A DNA stretch of 23,332 bases, taken from contig JBQMYS010000019.1 of assembly GCA_052173355.1 (NCBI GenBank), positions 1 to 23,332 of the forward strand, in the 5' to 3' direction. The notes under the pieces are model-generated. The model searched no databases, was not told the origin of the DNA, and worked only from the letters and a program-made list of their open reading frames with translations. Of this stretch, positions 1 through 7,819 are shown piece after piece. Each line of letters opens with the position of its first letter. Positions within the stretch are counted from its first letter, which is position 1. Source of the DNA: JABZIP01 sp052173355 (GTDB lineage Bacteria; Bacillota; Clostridia; Peptostreptococcales; Anaerovoracaceae). The position numbers and the translations under genes are program-made.

Positions 1-227
1 TTTGCAAATTTATCAGTTCATGAAAATTTAAAAATGGGAGCGTACCTTAGAAAGGATTCCGGAGTAAATGATGATTTTGATTGCTTGTTGAACAAAATGC
101 TTTTAAAGCACTTTCGGTAGCAGATCAGGCATATGTGCTTGAACAGGGTGTAATAACAGCTAAAGGTAAAGCATCCGATTTAATAAAGGATCCCAAGATA
201 CAAGAAGCATATTTGGGTAAGAAATAA
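1..227 (+). pseudogene. livF: Broken livF: branched-chain amino acid ABC ATPase remnant
   Basis: Two pieces of a LivF-type ATPase are visible in different frames. The first, from base 1 in frame 1, reads FANLSVHENLKMGAYLRKDS and matches the segment before the ABC signature; it stops at the TAG at 118-120. The second, in frame 3 from about 81 to the TAA at 225-227, reads LLVEQNAFKAL...ADQAYVLEQG...EAYLGKK, the typical LivF C-terminus. The stretch that should lie between (LSGGEQQ signature, Walker B, D-loop, by family knowledge roughly 80-90 residues) is absent, and the join shifts the frame. The product cannot be a working ATPase. The 5' end lies outside the window, where the other liv genes may be. 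An assembly error is the main alternative. Confidence 0.85.
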
Positions 228-232
228 AAAAG

Positions 233-273
233 AAAAGCTGAAATTGTAATTTTGATACATTTTCAGCTTTTTT
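233..273. terminator. Intrinsic terminator between livF remnant and ECF gene
   Basis: An 11-bp stem AAAAGCTGAAA (233-243) pairs with TTTCAGCTTTT (261-271), followed by Ts to 273. The left arm is preceded by an A-rich run (226-232), so it can also end transcription of the convergent minus-strand gene whose stop is at 288-290. The 17-nt loop is long for a terminator. Confidence 0.75.
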
Positions 274-287
274 ATAATTGTTAAATA

Positions 288-1034
288 TTAGCGATTTTTA
301 AATTTATTTATGGCACTTACAGAAATTACAGTTATAAGGACAGCAATGATAGCTTCGGGAATGCTGGATGTAATTCCGATTCCCATTAGTATTCTACCTG
401 CCAGTTCAGGGTTTTGTCCTATTTTCGTTACGAATGCTTCAGCATAAAACAGGTAGATGCCTCCTAATACCAAAACGCTGTTAGTTAATGAACCGCAGAA
501 TGCGGCGGCGCTTAGCGCGAAATTTTCAAATTTCATTCGTATGCTTATAAACAGTATCACGAAGAATATAAGCAACATAAATAAAGTGGCAAGCATATTT
601 ACAATGAGGAATTTTTCTGCTGTAAATACTTTATATAGCATATTTGCTAAAAGACAGATTATTATTATATTAAAAATAATAGAAAAAAATTTCAAAAATT
701 TAGGACTTAAGTTTTTAAGTGTATCGTAAACGTAATAAGTTACCATACCGATTAAAACCCTAGGTATAACTGCTATTAACGGATTCCAAAATACAAAAGA
801 TGTCGGCATCGGCATTGTGAAAGCTTTGACCATAGATGAAATTCCGAAAATCAGACCGACTGTGGCTCCGACAATAGGGCCTTCCAATATAGCGGCGATT
901 ATTACGGGTATGTGCATAGTAGTTGCGTTGAGTAGCCCAAGTGGGATGAAACCTAATGGAGTCAGTCCTAGTACGATTGTGACTGCACCCAGCATAGATG
1001 CGATAACCAGTTTGCGTGTTCTTTCTTTGTTCAT
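288..1034 (-). CDS. ECF-type vitamin transporter S component (PanT-like, substrate uncertain)
   Basis: This 248-residue, very hydrophobic protein looks like a substrate-binding S component of an energy-coupling factor importer (ECF_trnsprt family). It would be a membrane protein that captures a vitamin and docks on a shared EcfT/EcfA module, which is not in this window. The N-terminal part supports this: a short charged start (MNKERTRKL), a first helix, TPLGFIPLG, TTMHIPVIIAAILEGP (residues 38-53), a glycine-rich helix, then VIPRVLIG (89-96). These remind me of pantothenate-type (PanT) S components, but I cannot fix the substrate. It is longer than the usual 170-200 residues; the extra length is hydrophobic (about 112-165). 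I chose ATG 1034 because AAAGGAGA lies just upstream (1041-1048); the frame stays open to 1223 but without a better start. It is divergent from hutH. Confidence 0.7.
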   Translation of the reverse strand: MNKERTRKLVIASMLGAVTIVLGLTPLGFIPLGLLNATTMHIPVIIAAILEGPIVGATVGLIFGISSMVKAFTMPMPTSFVFWNPLIAVIPRVLIGMVTYYVYDTLKNLSPKFLKFFSIIFNIIIICLLANMLYKVFTAEKFLIVNMLATLFMLLIFFVILFISIRMKFENFALSAAAFCGSLTNSVLVLGGIYLFYAEAFVTKIGQNPELAGRILMGIGITSSIPEAIIAVLITVISVSAINKFKNR

Positions 1035-1049
1035 GTTTTTTCTCCTTTC

Positions 1050-1080
1050 GGATGCGATCCTGTTTTTTCGGTATCGCTCC
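1050..1080 (-). other. Leader hairpin abutting the ribosome site of the ECF gene
   Basis: On the minus strand GGAGCGAT (1080-1073) pairs with ATCGCATCC (1058-1050), giving 8 bp with one bulged A and a 14-nt loop, ACCGAAAAAACAGG. The 3' arm ends immediately before GAAAGGAGA. The position would suit translational control. It does not match any riboswitch consensus I know, including preQ1-I. Confidence 0.45.
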
Positions 1081-1088
1081 AAGACAAA

Positions 1089-1094
1089 ATTATA
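1089..1094 (-). promoter_or_regulatory. Candidate -10 box of the ECF gene
   Basis: The minus strand has a perfect TATAAT, about 55 nt upstream of the start codon, implying a short leader beginning near 1082. No convincing -35 box lies 16-18 nt upstream (the best is a TTGTGG 20 nt away), so the call rests on the -10 box alone. Confidence 0.45.
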
Positions 1095-1292
1095 CCGTAA
1101 ATGAACTGAAAAATCCACAAGATAGTAAAAAATATCAAAAAAACATAATAAAACAGAAAAAAAATCGAAAATGGCTTTAATCTCATACAAGAATTTGATA
1201 AAATTAAGAGTATGCTTAATCAAGGGTTTTATTAGAAAACTTAAAATTTGGTTGGCAGATATGAAAAAAGATCATAATTTAAGGGGAATCAA

Positions 1293-2816
1293 ATGAGCAT
1301 TATATTAGATGGAAAAAATCTAACAGTTGAGGATGTAATCAAAGTTGCGAGGCATTTCGAAAAGGTGGAACTTTCTGAGGAAGCCAAAAAGCAGGTTACT
1401 CGTGCAAGGGAGTATGTGGATAAGAAGCTTGCACAGGGAACGGTAATTTATGGACTTACTACGGGATTCGGTAAATTTGCAGATACGGTAATCTCCGAAA
1501 GTGAAGCTCAGACATTACAACGGAATTTGATAATATCACATTCATGTGCAATGGGAGAACCGTATTCTACCGAGGTAGTAAGGTCGATAATGCTGCTTAG
1601 ATGTAATGCGCTTGCACGCGGAAATTCCGGAATTAGGTTAAGCACACTTGAAACACTTATAAATATGATAAATAAGAGAGTTCATCCTATAATACCTCAA
1701 AAAGGTTCACTTGGAGCTTCCGGAGATTTGGCACCGTTGTCGCATATGGTGCTTGCCATGATAGGAGAGGGCGATGCTGAATACTGCGGAGAAGTCTTAA
1801 AGTCAAAAGAAGCGATGAGACGAGCAGGAATAGGAATTATCGATCTTGCAGCTAAAGAGGGGCTTGCGTTGATAAACGGTACGCAGGTTATGACGGCGGT
1901 CGGTTTGAATGTGCTTGCAGATGCCATGGATTTAATGGAAATTGCAGATCTCGCAGCGGCATTTACAGGAGAAGCACTTAATTGTATTACAAAAGCATAT
2001 GATAGCAAAGTGCATGAACTTCGAGGACACGAAGGTCAGATAGCGACAGGGAAAAACTTACTTAGATTGCTTGAGGGCAGCAAAAATGCGCAGGAAACTC
2101 ATAAAATTAAGGTACAGGATCCTTATACATTAAGATGCGTACCGCAAATACATGGAGCTTCCAAAGATGCAATAAACTATGTTTATGAAGCAGTTTCCAA
2201 GGAAATAAATGCGGTTACGGATAATCCGCTAATATTTGTAGACGAGGATGAGGTGATTTCCGGGGGTAATTTCCATGGGCAACCCATGGCGCTCGCATTT
2301 GACTTTTTGAAAATTGCCGTTTCCGAATATGCAAACGTTTCGGAGCGACGATTGGAAAGACTTGTGAATCCACAGCTTTCGGAAGGATTGCCGGCATTTT
2401 TAACAAAGAATGGCGGTGTTTGCTCGGGATTCATGATAACTCAGTATGCAGCGGCATCAATGGTATCTGAAAATAAAATTTATGACCATCCTGCGAGTGT
2501 GGACTCTATACCATCATCCGCAAATCAAGAAGATCATGTAAGTATGGGGACAACAGCGGCAAGGACAGCCGCTATGGTACTCGATAATACTAGAAAAGTC
2601 CTTGCAATCGAACTTTTGGCGGCAAGTCAGGCGATATGGTTAAGAGGAGAAAATTGCGAGAGACAACTCGGAAAGTATACAAAAAAGGCATATGCTGAAA
2701 TTCGTAAAAGCATACGACCTATAGAAGAAGATGTTATAATGCACAAAGAAATCAACAAAATGGAAGAACTTATAAAAAACGGAACACTGATAAAGGCGAT
2801 AGCGGAGGAAAGATAA
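1293..2816 (+). CDS. hutH: Histidine ammonia-lyase
   Basis: This enzyme catalyses the first step of histidine degradation, removing ammonia to give trans-urocanate in the cytoplasm. At 507 residues it has the normal family length. The Ala142-Ser143-Gly144 triad in GSLGASGDLAP makes the MIO electrophile by self-cyclisation and sits at the same residue numbers as in Pseudomonas putida HutH. Tyr53 in IYGLTTGFG is the conserved catalytic tyrosine. Further HAL blocks are VTDNPLIF, GGNFHGQP and SSANQEDHVSMG. The start at ATG 1293 is supported by AAGGGGA at 1281-1287. It is the first gene of a five-gene operon; its stop codon touches the ATG of hutU with no spacer, so translation is probably coupled. 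I found no clear promoter in 1035-1292. Confidence 0.97.
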   Translation: MSIILDGKNLTVEDVIKVARHFEKVELSEEAKKQVTRAREYVDKKLAQGTVIYGLTTGFGKFADTVISESEAQTLQRNLIISHSCAMGEPYSTEVVRSIMLLRCNALARGNSGIRLSTLETLINMINKRVHPIIPQKGSLGASGDLAPLSHMVLAMIGEGDAEYCGEVLKSKEAMRRAGIGIIDLAAKEGLALINGTQVMTAVGLNVLADAMDLMEIADLAAAFTGEALNCITKAYDSKVHELRGHEGQIATGKNLLRLLEGSKNAQETHKIKVQDPYTLRCVPQIHGASKDAINYVYEAVSKEINAVTDNPLIFVDEDEVISGGNFHGQPMALAFDFLKIAVSEYANVSERRLERLVNPQLSEGLPAFLTKNGGVCSGFMITQYAAASMVSENKIYDHPASVDSIPSSANQEDHVSMGTTAARTAAMVLDNTRKVLAIELLAASQAIWLRGENCERQLGKYTKKAYAEIRKSIRPIEEDVIMHKEINKMEELIKNGTLIKAIAEER

Positions 2817-4841
2817 ATGTTAGAAAATGCGAAAATTGCAGATGCTATGAAAATAAAATTGACGGCAGTATTGCCAACATATCCAAAGTTCGAAGAAGGA
2901 ATCAGAAGGGCACCTGATAGAGGATTCAGACTTTCTAAGGAAAAGACGAAGCTTGCACTTAAAAATGCGCTTCGATATGTGCCTGAGGAATTACATGAAG
3001 CCTTAGCACCGGAGTTTATGGAAGAACTTAAAAATTATGGAAGAATATACGCTTATAGATTTAGACCTGAGGGAAGAATTTATGGAAAACCGATAGATGA
3101 GTATAAGGGAAATTGTGTCGAGGGGAAGGCATTTCAGGTAATGATTGATAACAATCTTGATTTTGAAATTGCATTATACCCTTATGAACTGGTGACTTAC
3201 GGTGAAACAGGGCAGCCTTGTCAGAATTGGCTTCAGTATAGACTTATCAAGATGTACTTGGAAGAACTCACAGATGAACAGACTTTAGTAGTGGAGTCGG
3301 GGCATCCGCTTGGGCTTTTCCCTTCAAAAAAAGAAGCTCCTCGTGTAATAATTACAAATGCCATGATGATAGGTATGTTTGATAATTTGGATGATTGGGA
3401 GATAGCAGAGCAGCTGGGTGTTGCAAACTATGGGCAGATGACGGCAGGAGGCTGGATGTATATAGGGCCTCAGGGAATAGTGCATGGAACGTTTAATACC
3501 ATACTTAATGCTGCAAGAAAGTTTTTGGGAGTTGCGGCTGATGCAGATCTTGCGGGTCATACGTTTGTTTCATCAGGACTTGGAGGAATGAGCGGGGCAC
3601 AACCTAAAGCTGCAAATATAGCAAATGCTTGCGGTATCTTTGCAGAAGTTGACTTGTCTAGAATTGAAACCAGAAAAAATCAAGGTTGGGTAGACGTGGT
3701 ATCTGACGATTTGGATGAAATATTTAAAGTTGCAAATGAAAAAATAGCAAATAAGGAAGGAATTTCTATCGCATACCATGGAAATATAGTGGATTTGCTT
3801 GAAAAAGCGTTAGAAATCGGGTTTAAGATTGACTTGCTTTCAGATCAAACTTCTTGTCATAATGTTTATAATGGAGGGTATTGTCCTGCCGGTCTTACAT
3901 TTGAGCAAAGAACAAGCATGTTACATGACAATAGAGAAAAGTTCTGCGAGGAAGTTGATATATCGCTGCGTAGGCATTATGCAGTTATAAAGGCACTTAG
4001 TGAAAAGGGAACTTATTTCTTTGATTATGGAAATTCGTTTATGAAAGCGATATATGATGCAGGAGTAAAAGAAATTTCTAAAAATGGTGTTGACGAAAAA
4101 GATGGATTTATTTGGCCGTCTTATGTAGAGGATATAATGGGACCTATGCTATTTGATTATGGTTACGGGCCGTTTAGATGGGTTTGTTTGTCTGGAAATG
4201 AAAGCGATTTAGATTTAACTGACAAAACAGCTATGGATACTATTGATCCTAAGAGGAGATTTCAAGATAAGGATAATTGGCAGTGGATTAAAGATGCCAA
4301 GAAAAATAAGCTGGTTGTGGGAACAAAGGCTAGAATATTGTACCAAGATGCAGAGGGCAGGCGGGATATTGCACTTGCATTTAACAAGCTGGTTCGTGAA
4401 GGGAAAATAGGACCTGTAATGATAGGGCGCGATCATCACGATGTTAGCGGTACGGATTCACCGTTTAGAGAAACTGCGAACATTAAAGATGGAAGTAATG
4501 TTATGGCTGATATGGCAGTTCAGTGTTTTGCAGGAAATGCGGCTAGAGGCATGAGCCTTTGTGCACTTCACAACGGCGGTGGAGTAGGAATAGGAAAGTC
4601 GATAAATGGAGGCTTCGGGCTTGTACTTGACGGAAGCCGGAGAATTGATGATATTATAAATTCTGCAATGATGTGGGATGTAATGGGAGGCGTTGCTCGT
4701 AGAAGCTGGGCGAGAAATGAGAATGCGGTTCAGACGGCAAAAGCTTACAATGTAAATTATTCAGGTAAGGGGCATATCACGCTTCCGTATGAACCGAAAG
4801 CAGATTTGATAGACAATTTGGTAGATAAATATTTTGGGTAA
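2817..4841 (+). CDS. hutU: Urocanate hydratase (long form)
   Basis: This NAD+-dependent enzyme adds water to urocanate to give 4-imidazolone-5-propionate. The protein is 674 residues, as in the long subfamily found in animals and many anaerobes; the short bacterial form is about 555. Visible landmarks are GQMTAGGWMYIGPQGIVHGT (206-225), the NAD-binding GLGGMSGAQP (254-263), DQTSCHNVYNGG (343-354), GYGPFRWVCLSG (449-460), and RDHHDVSGTDSP followed by HNGGGVGIG near the C-terminus. Where the short form reads LFC before the GxGPFRW block (from memory; Cys410 of P. putida), this protein has LFD (Asp447), apparently a subfamily difference. The ATG directly follows the hutH stop, with GGAGGAAAG just upstream inside hutH as its ribosome site. 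hutI follows after 8 nt. Confidence 0.95.
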   Translation: MLENAKIADAMKIKLTAVLPTYPKFEEGIRRAPDRGFRLSKEKTKLALKNALRYVPEELHEALAPEFMEELKNYGRIYAYRFRPEGRIYGKPIDEYKGNCVEGKAFQVMIDNNLDFEIALYPYELVTYGETGQPCQNWLQYRLIKMYLEELTDEQTLVVESGHPLGLFPSKKEAPRVIITNAMMIGMFDNLDDWEIAEQLGVANYGQMTAGGWMYIGPQGIVHGTFNTILNAARKFLGVAADADLAGHTFVSSGLGGMSGAQPKAANIANACGIFAEVDLSRIETRKNQGWVDVVSDDLDEIFKVANEKIANKEGISIAYHGNIVDLLEKALEIGFKIDLLSDQTSCHNVYNGGYCPAGLTFEQRTSMLHDNREKFCEEVDISLRRHYAVIKALSEKGTYFFDYGNSFMKAIYDAGVKEISKNGVDEKDGFIWPSYVEDIMGPMLFDYGYGPFRWVCLSGNESDLDLTDKTAMDTIDPKRRFQDKDNWQWIKDAKKNKLVVGTKARILYQDAEGRRDIALAFNKLVREGKIGPVMIGRDHHDVSGTDSPFRETANIKDGSNVMADMAVQCFAGNAARGMSLCALHNGGGVGIGKSINGGFGLVLDGSRRIDDIINSAMMWDVMGGVARRSWARNENAVQTAKAYNVNYSGKGHITLPYEPKADLIDNLVDKYFG

Positions 4842-4849
4842 AAGTTTAT

Positions 4850-6079
4850 ATGAAAAGGACACTTATTAAAAATATCGGGCTTTTGCAAACACCGATTGGG
4901 AATTTTTCTCACAAAGGCAAAGCACAGGGAGAAAATTTAAAACTTCATAATGCGGCGATATTGATTTTAGGCGATACGATTGAATCTGTTTTTAAGGACG
5001 GCGATTTGCCTACAGGTGATTTTGATGAAATAATAGATGCGGAAGGTAAATTTGTTACTCCGGGATTGGTAGACGGACATACGCATTTGGTATTTGGAGG
5101 GTATAGGCATAAAGAGATACCGATGAAGCTTGCCGGTGCCGATTATCTTGAAATTCATAATGCAGGTGGAGGAATATACGATACTGTAAGGAACACAAGA
5201 ACTGCCGGATTTGATGAACTTTATGAAAAAAGCAGAACTTTTCTAGACGAGATGATGTCACTTGGGGTCACGAGTGTAGAGGCAAAAAGTGGATACGGGC
5301 TTGATATAAAAAATGAAATAAAGCAACTTCAAGTAGTAAAAAAACTAAGTGAAAATCACAAAATGAACTTGGTGTCAACGTTTATGGGAGCACATACGGA
5401 ACCTGAAGAATACAAAGGCAGAAAAGACGAGTATGTAGATTTTTTATGTGACGATTTGATGCCCCTTGTCAAGGAAGAAAAACTTGCCGATTTTGTAGAT
5501 ATATTTTGTGAAGATTCGGTATTTGATGCAAAGCAGAGTGAGAAGTATCTGCTAAAGGCTAAAGAACTCGGATTTGGACTCAAAATACACGCAGAGGAAA
5601 TAGCGGATATAGGAGGTTCGAAAATAGCGGGAAAGCTTGGTGCAATTTCTGCGGAACATTTGATAGCAATAGGCGAAGATGGTATGAATGCACTCAAAGA
5701 GGGAAATGTTACAGCAATGCTTTTACCTGCTACATCTTTTTATCTGGGCAAAACGTTTGCACCGGCTCGAAAAATGATAGATATGGGTATAGCTGTTGCG
5801 ACGGCATCAGATTTTAATCCCGGTTCTTGTCCCAGCCTAAATTTGCAATTTGTGATAAATCTTGCATATTTGAAATATCGTATGACACCGCAAGAAATAC
5901 TTACAGCTGTTACAATAAATCCGGCAGCGGCTATAGGTATACAGGAGAAAGTTGGAAGTATAGAGGCGGGAAAAAGAGCGGATTTGGTCATATGGAATTT
6001 GGACAGCATGGAGATGCTTTGTTATAGAATGGGATCAAACCTTGTAAGTAAGGTGATTTCAGGTGGTAAAGCAGTTTAA
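4850..6079 (+). CDS. hutI: Imidazolonepropionase
   Basis: This metal-dependent amidohydrolase opens imidazolone-5-propionate to N-formimino-L-glutamate, the third step of the pathway. It has 409 residues, the usual size. The metal-binding motif is His77-Thr-His79 in VDGHTHLVFGG; further expected ligands and active-site residues are His247 and Glu250 in KIHAEEIADIGG, His270 in SAEHL, and Asp321 in ASDFNPGS. KSGYGLD (146-152) is another family block. The start has a weak ribosome site (GGGTAA overlaps the hutU stop codon), so translation probably depends on ribosomes finishing hutU. Without a HutG or HutF, the formiminoglutamate it makes must go to the ftcD product two genes downstream. Confidence 0.96.
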   Translation: MKRTLIKNIGLLQTPIGNFSHKGKAQGENLKLHNAAILILGDTIESVFKDGDLPTGDFDEIIDAEGKFVTPGLVDGHTHLVFGGYRHKEIPMKLAGADYLEIHNAGGGIYDTVRNTRTAGFDELYEKSRTFLDEMMSLGVTSVEAKSGYGLDIKNEIKQLQVVKKLSENHKMNLVSTFMGAHTEPEEYKGRKDEYVDFLCDDLMPLVKEEKLADFVDIFCEDSVFDAKQSEKYLLKAKELGFGLKIHAEEIADIGGSKIAGKLGAISAEHLIAIGEDGMNALKEGNVTAMLLPATSFYLGKTFAPARKMIDMGIAVATASDFNPGSCPSLNLQFVINLAYLKYRMTPQEILTAVTINPAAAIGIQEKVGSIEAGKRADLVIWNLDSMEMLCYRMGSNLVSKVISGGKAV

Positions 6080-6110
6080 ATATAAAAAATAGTTAAAGAG
6101 AGGAATTAGT

Positions 6111-6713
6111 ATGAAACTGATAAAGATGGAGCTGTCAGACTATTTAGATGCACTTGCATCAAGGAGTCCGGCACCGGGGGGAGGATCTGTAAGTGCACTT
6201 ACGGGAGCTCAGGGAATTGCACTTGGAATCATGGTATGCAACTTGACCTTAGGAAAAGAAAAGTATAAGGAATACGAAGCGGAATGCAAGCAGGCAATAG
6301 TAATGCTTACAAAGCTTTTTAATGAAATGTGTGCAGCCATTGATAATGATACCGATGCGTATAACGAAGTTTCTGCCGCTTACAAAATAAGTAAGGACGA
6401 TCCTAAGCGTGATGCAGCTATAAAAGAGGCTATGCTGATTGCTACGAAAGTTCCTTTTGAAACTATGAATATAGCAATTAAAGGTATGCGAGAAGTCAAA
6501 GAACTTTTTGGGAAAACAAATATAAATGCAAAAAGTGATTTGGAAGTTGCAATTTTGAATTTGAAAACGGCATTGTGCGGAGCGTGGTTAAATGTTCAAA
6601 TAAATTTACCCGGTATCAGCGGTGAGGATGTTAAAGAAAAATTTGCGAATGATGGTAAAGCGATTTTGAAAGAAGCAGAGGAAATCGAAAAGCAACTTAA
6701 TTTATCTATATAA
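6111..6713 (+). CDS. fchA: Formimidoyl-THF cyclodeaminase / methenyl-THF cyclohydrolase family
   Basis: This 200-residue protein matches the cyclodeaminase half of the animal bifunctional FTCD enzyme, here a separate gene. In this operon it most likely turns 5-formimino-THF into 5,10-methenyl-THF plus ammonia. The glycine-rich SPAPGGGSVSAL (19-30) is the family hallmark, followed by a helical body with DNDTDAYNEV and a C-terminal GAWLNVQINLPG block. The ribosome site is GAGAGGAA, 6 nt before the ATG. It lies 31 nt after hutI and 15 nt before ftcD. Related FchA proteins in purine fermenters do the same reaction; a pure methenyl-THF cyclohydrolase role is possible but less likely here. Confidence 0.9.
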   Translation: MKLIKMELSDYLDALASRSPAPGGGSVSALTGAQGIALGIMVCNLTLGKEKYKEYEAECKQAIVMLTKLFNEMCAAIDNDTDAYNEVSAAYKISKDDPKRDAAIKEAMLIATKVPFETMNIAIKGMREVKELFGKTNINAKSDLEVAILNLKTALCGAWLNVQINLPGISGEDVKEKFANDGKAILKEAEEIEKQLNLSI

Positions 6714-6728
6714 TTATAGGAGGTTTTT

Positions 6729-7625
6729 ATGGTAAAGATTATTGAAAGTGTACCAAATATAAGCGAAGGCAGGGATATGCAGGTTGTTGAAGCTTGTGTA
6801 GATGAAATTAGAAATACAAAGGGTTGCACTTTAATGGATTATTCATCGGATGCCAGCCATAACAGAACGGTTATAACCTATATGGGGAGTCCGCAGGCAT
6901 GTGAAGAAGCCGGTGTAGCACTTGCAAAGAGAGCTGCCGAGTTGATAGATTTGACTAAGCATCAGGGGGAGCATCCCAGAATGGGTGCAGTGGATGTAAT
7001 GCCGTTTATTCCCATCAAGGGTGCTACTACACAGGATTGTGTTGAACTTTCGAAAAAAGTTGGAGAGCGGATTGCAAAAGAAGCAGGGATTCCTGTATTT
7101 TTGTATGAGAGTTCTGCAAGTGCACCGCATAGACAAAATCTTGCGGCTATTAGAAAAGGGCAATTCGAGGGTATGAAAGAAAAAGTAATGCAAGAGGAGT
7201 GGGAACCCGATTTCGGTGGAAGGACGGTCCATCCTACCGCAGGAGTTGTAGCAGTTGGTGCAAGACCGCCTCTAATTGCATTTAATATCAATTTGAGTAC
7301 CTCAGATATAACAGTTGCAAATAATATAGCAAAGATTATCAGACGTTCAAGTGGCGGATTGGAAGCGGTAAAGTCTATCGGTGTAATGCTTGAAGAAAGA
7401 AATATAGCACAGGTTTCAATCAATATGACGGATTATACAAAAACTCCTCTATATAGAGTAGTGGAACTTGTAAAGGCAGAGGCAAGAAGATACGGTGTAA
7501 ATGTAGTCGGAACAGAGATAATAGGTCTTTGCCCAATGCAGGCTATGATTGATTCTGCGGAATATTACCTGCAAGTAGAAGAATTTAATAGTCAGGTGCA
7601 AATAATTGAAAATCATTTATTGTAA
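6729..7625 (+). CDS. ftcD: Glutamate formimidoyltransferase
   Basis: The enzyme transfers the formimino group of N-formimino-glutamate to tetrahydrofolate, giving glutamate and 5-formimino-THF. At 298 residues it is the transferase half only, without the cyclodeaminase domain. The N-terminus KIIESVPNISEGRD and the block HQGEHPRMGAVDVMPF are diagnostic; His82 in the latter falls at the same number as the catalytic His82 of the porcine enzyme. RTVHPTAGVVAVGARPPL and GLCPMQAM are further conserved blocks. A strong AGGAGG site lies 7 nt upstream. It is the last gene of the hut operon, ending 15 nt before a bidirectional terminator. With fchA it links histidine breakdown to folate one-carbon metabolism. 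Confidence 0.95.
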   Translation: MVKIIESVPNISEGRDMQVVEACVDEIRNTKGCTLMDYSSDASHNRTVITYMGSPQACEEAGVALAKRAAELIDLTKHQGEHPRMGAVDVMPFIPIKGATTQDCVELSKKVGERIAKEAGIPVFLYESSASAPHRQNLAAIRKGQFEGMKEKVMQEEWEPDFGGRTVHPTAGVVAVGARPPLIAFNINLSTSDITVANNIAKIIRRSSGGLEAVKSIGVMLEERNIAQVSINMTDYTKTPLYRVVELVKAEARRYGVNVVGTEIIGLCPMQAMIDSAEYYLQVEEFNSQVQIIENHLL

Positions 7626-7640
7626 ATAGTGATATAAAAT

Positions 7641-7670
7641 AAAAAACCTCTGAGTGTTCAGAGGTTTTTT
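7641..7670. terminator. Bidirectional terminator between the hut and chemotaxis operons
   Basis: A perfect 13-bp inverted repeat AAAAAACCTCTGA (7641-7653) / TCAGAGGTTTTTT (7658-7670) has a GTGT loop. A-runs on one arm and T-runs on the other make it work in both directions. It serves ftcD on the plus strand and the rubredoxin-like gene on the minus strand. Confidence 0.93.
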
Positions 7671-7681
7671 ATTGATATTGT

Positions 7682-7792
7682 TTATTTTTTTTCTTCAAAG
7701 TTTCCTGCGTCAACTCCGCACATTGGACATTCTTCAGGAGGCTGATCGCCTTCGTGAACAAAGCCACAAACTTTGCAAACCCATTTTGCCAT
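7682..7792 (-). CDS. Stand-alone rubredoxin-like mini-protein (36 aa)
   Basis: The protein is only 36 residues: it begins MAKWVCKVCGFVHEG and ends NFEEKK. Four cysteines in CxxCG (Cys6, Cys9) and CPxCG (Cys22, Cys25) form the iron-binding knuckle pair of the rubredoxin-like domain found at the C-terminus of rubrerythrins. Only that domain is present; the diiron half is missing. It would bind a single Fe (or Zn) and could carry electrons in oxidative-stress or other redox reactions. AAAGGAGA (7801-7808) lies 8 nt before the ATG, so it is clearly translated. It follows the FtsA-like gene by 27 nt in the same direction and ends at the shared terminator, so it is probably the last gene of the chemotaxis operon, though an own promoter cannot be excluded. 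Confidence 0.9.
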   Translation of the reverse strand: MAKWVCKVCGFVHEGDQPPEECPMCGVDAGNFEEKK

Positions 7793-7819
7793 AGTTTAAA
7801 TCTCCTTTGTTTTTAATAT

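Noticed and set aside
817..1104. Plus-strand reading frame opposite the ECF gene (95 codons)
   Set aside because: It lies antisense to a membrane-protein gene with a good ribosome site, has low-complexity Ser/Ile/Pro composition and no ribosome site of its own.
1035..1223. Extension of the ECF protein upstream to 1223 (63 extra residues)
   Set aside because: The extra part is AT-driven Phe/Ile/Tyr sequence crossing a perfect TATAAT and a ribosome site that points to ATG 1034.
1252..1278. TTGGCA and CATAAT as a hutH promoter
   Set aside because: The boxes match well but the spacer is only 15 nt, and the transcript would begin at the ribosome site. TTGATA at 1195-1200 also lacks a proper -10 box. 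No hut promoter is called.
1293..7625. Search for hutG, hutF or a hut regulator within the operon
   Set aside because: None is present; the ftcD and fchA products complete the pathway without them.
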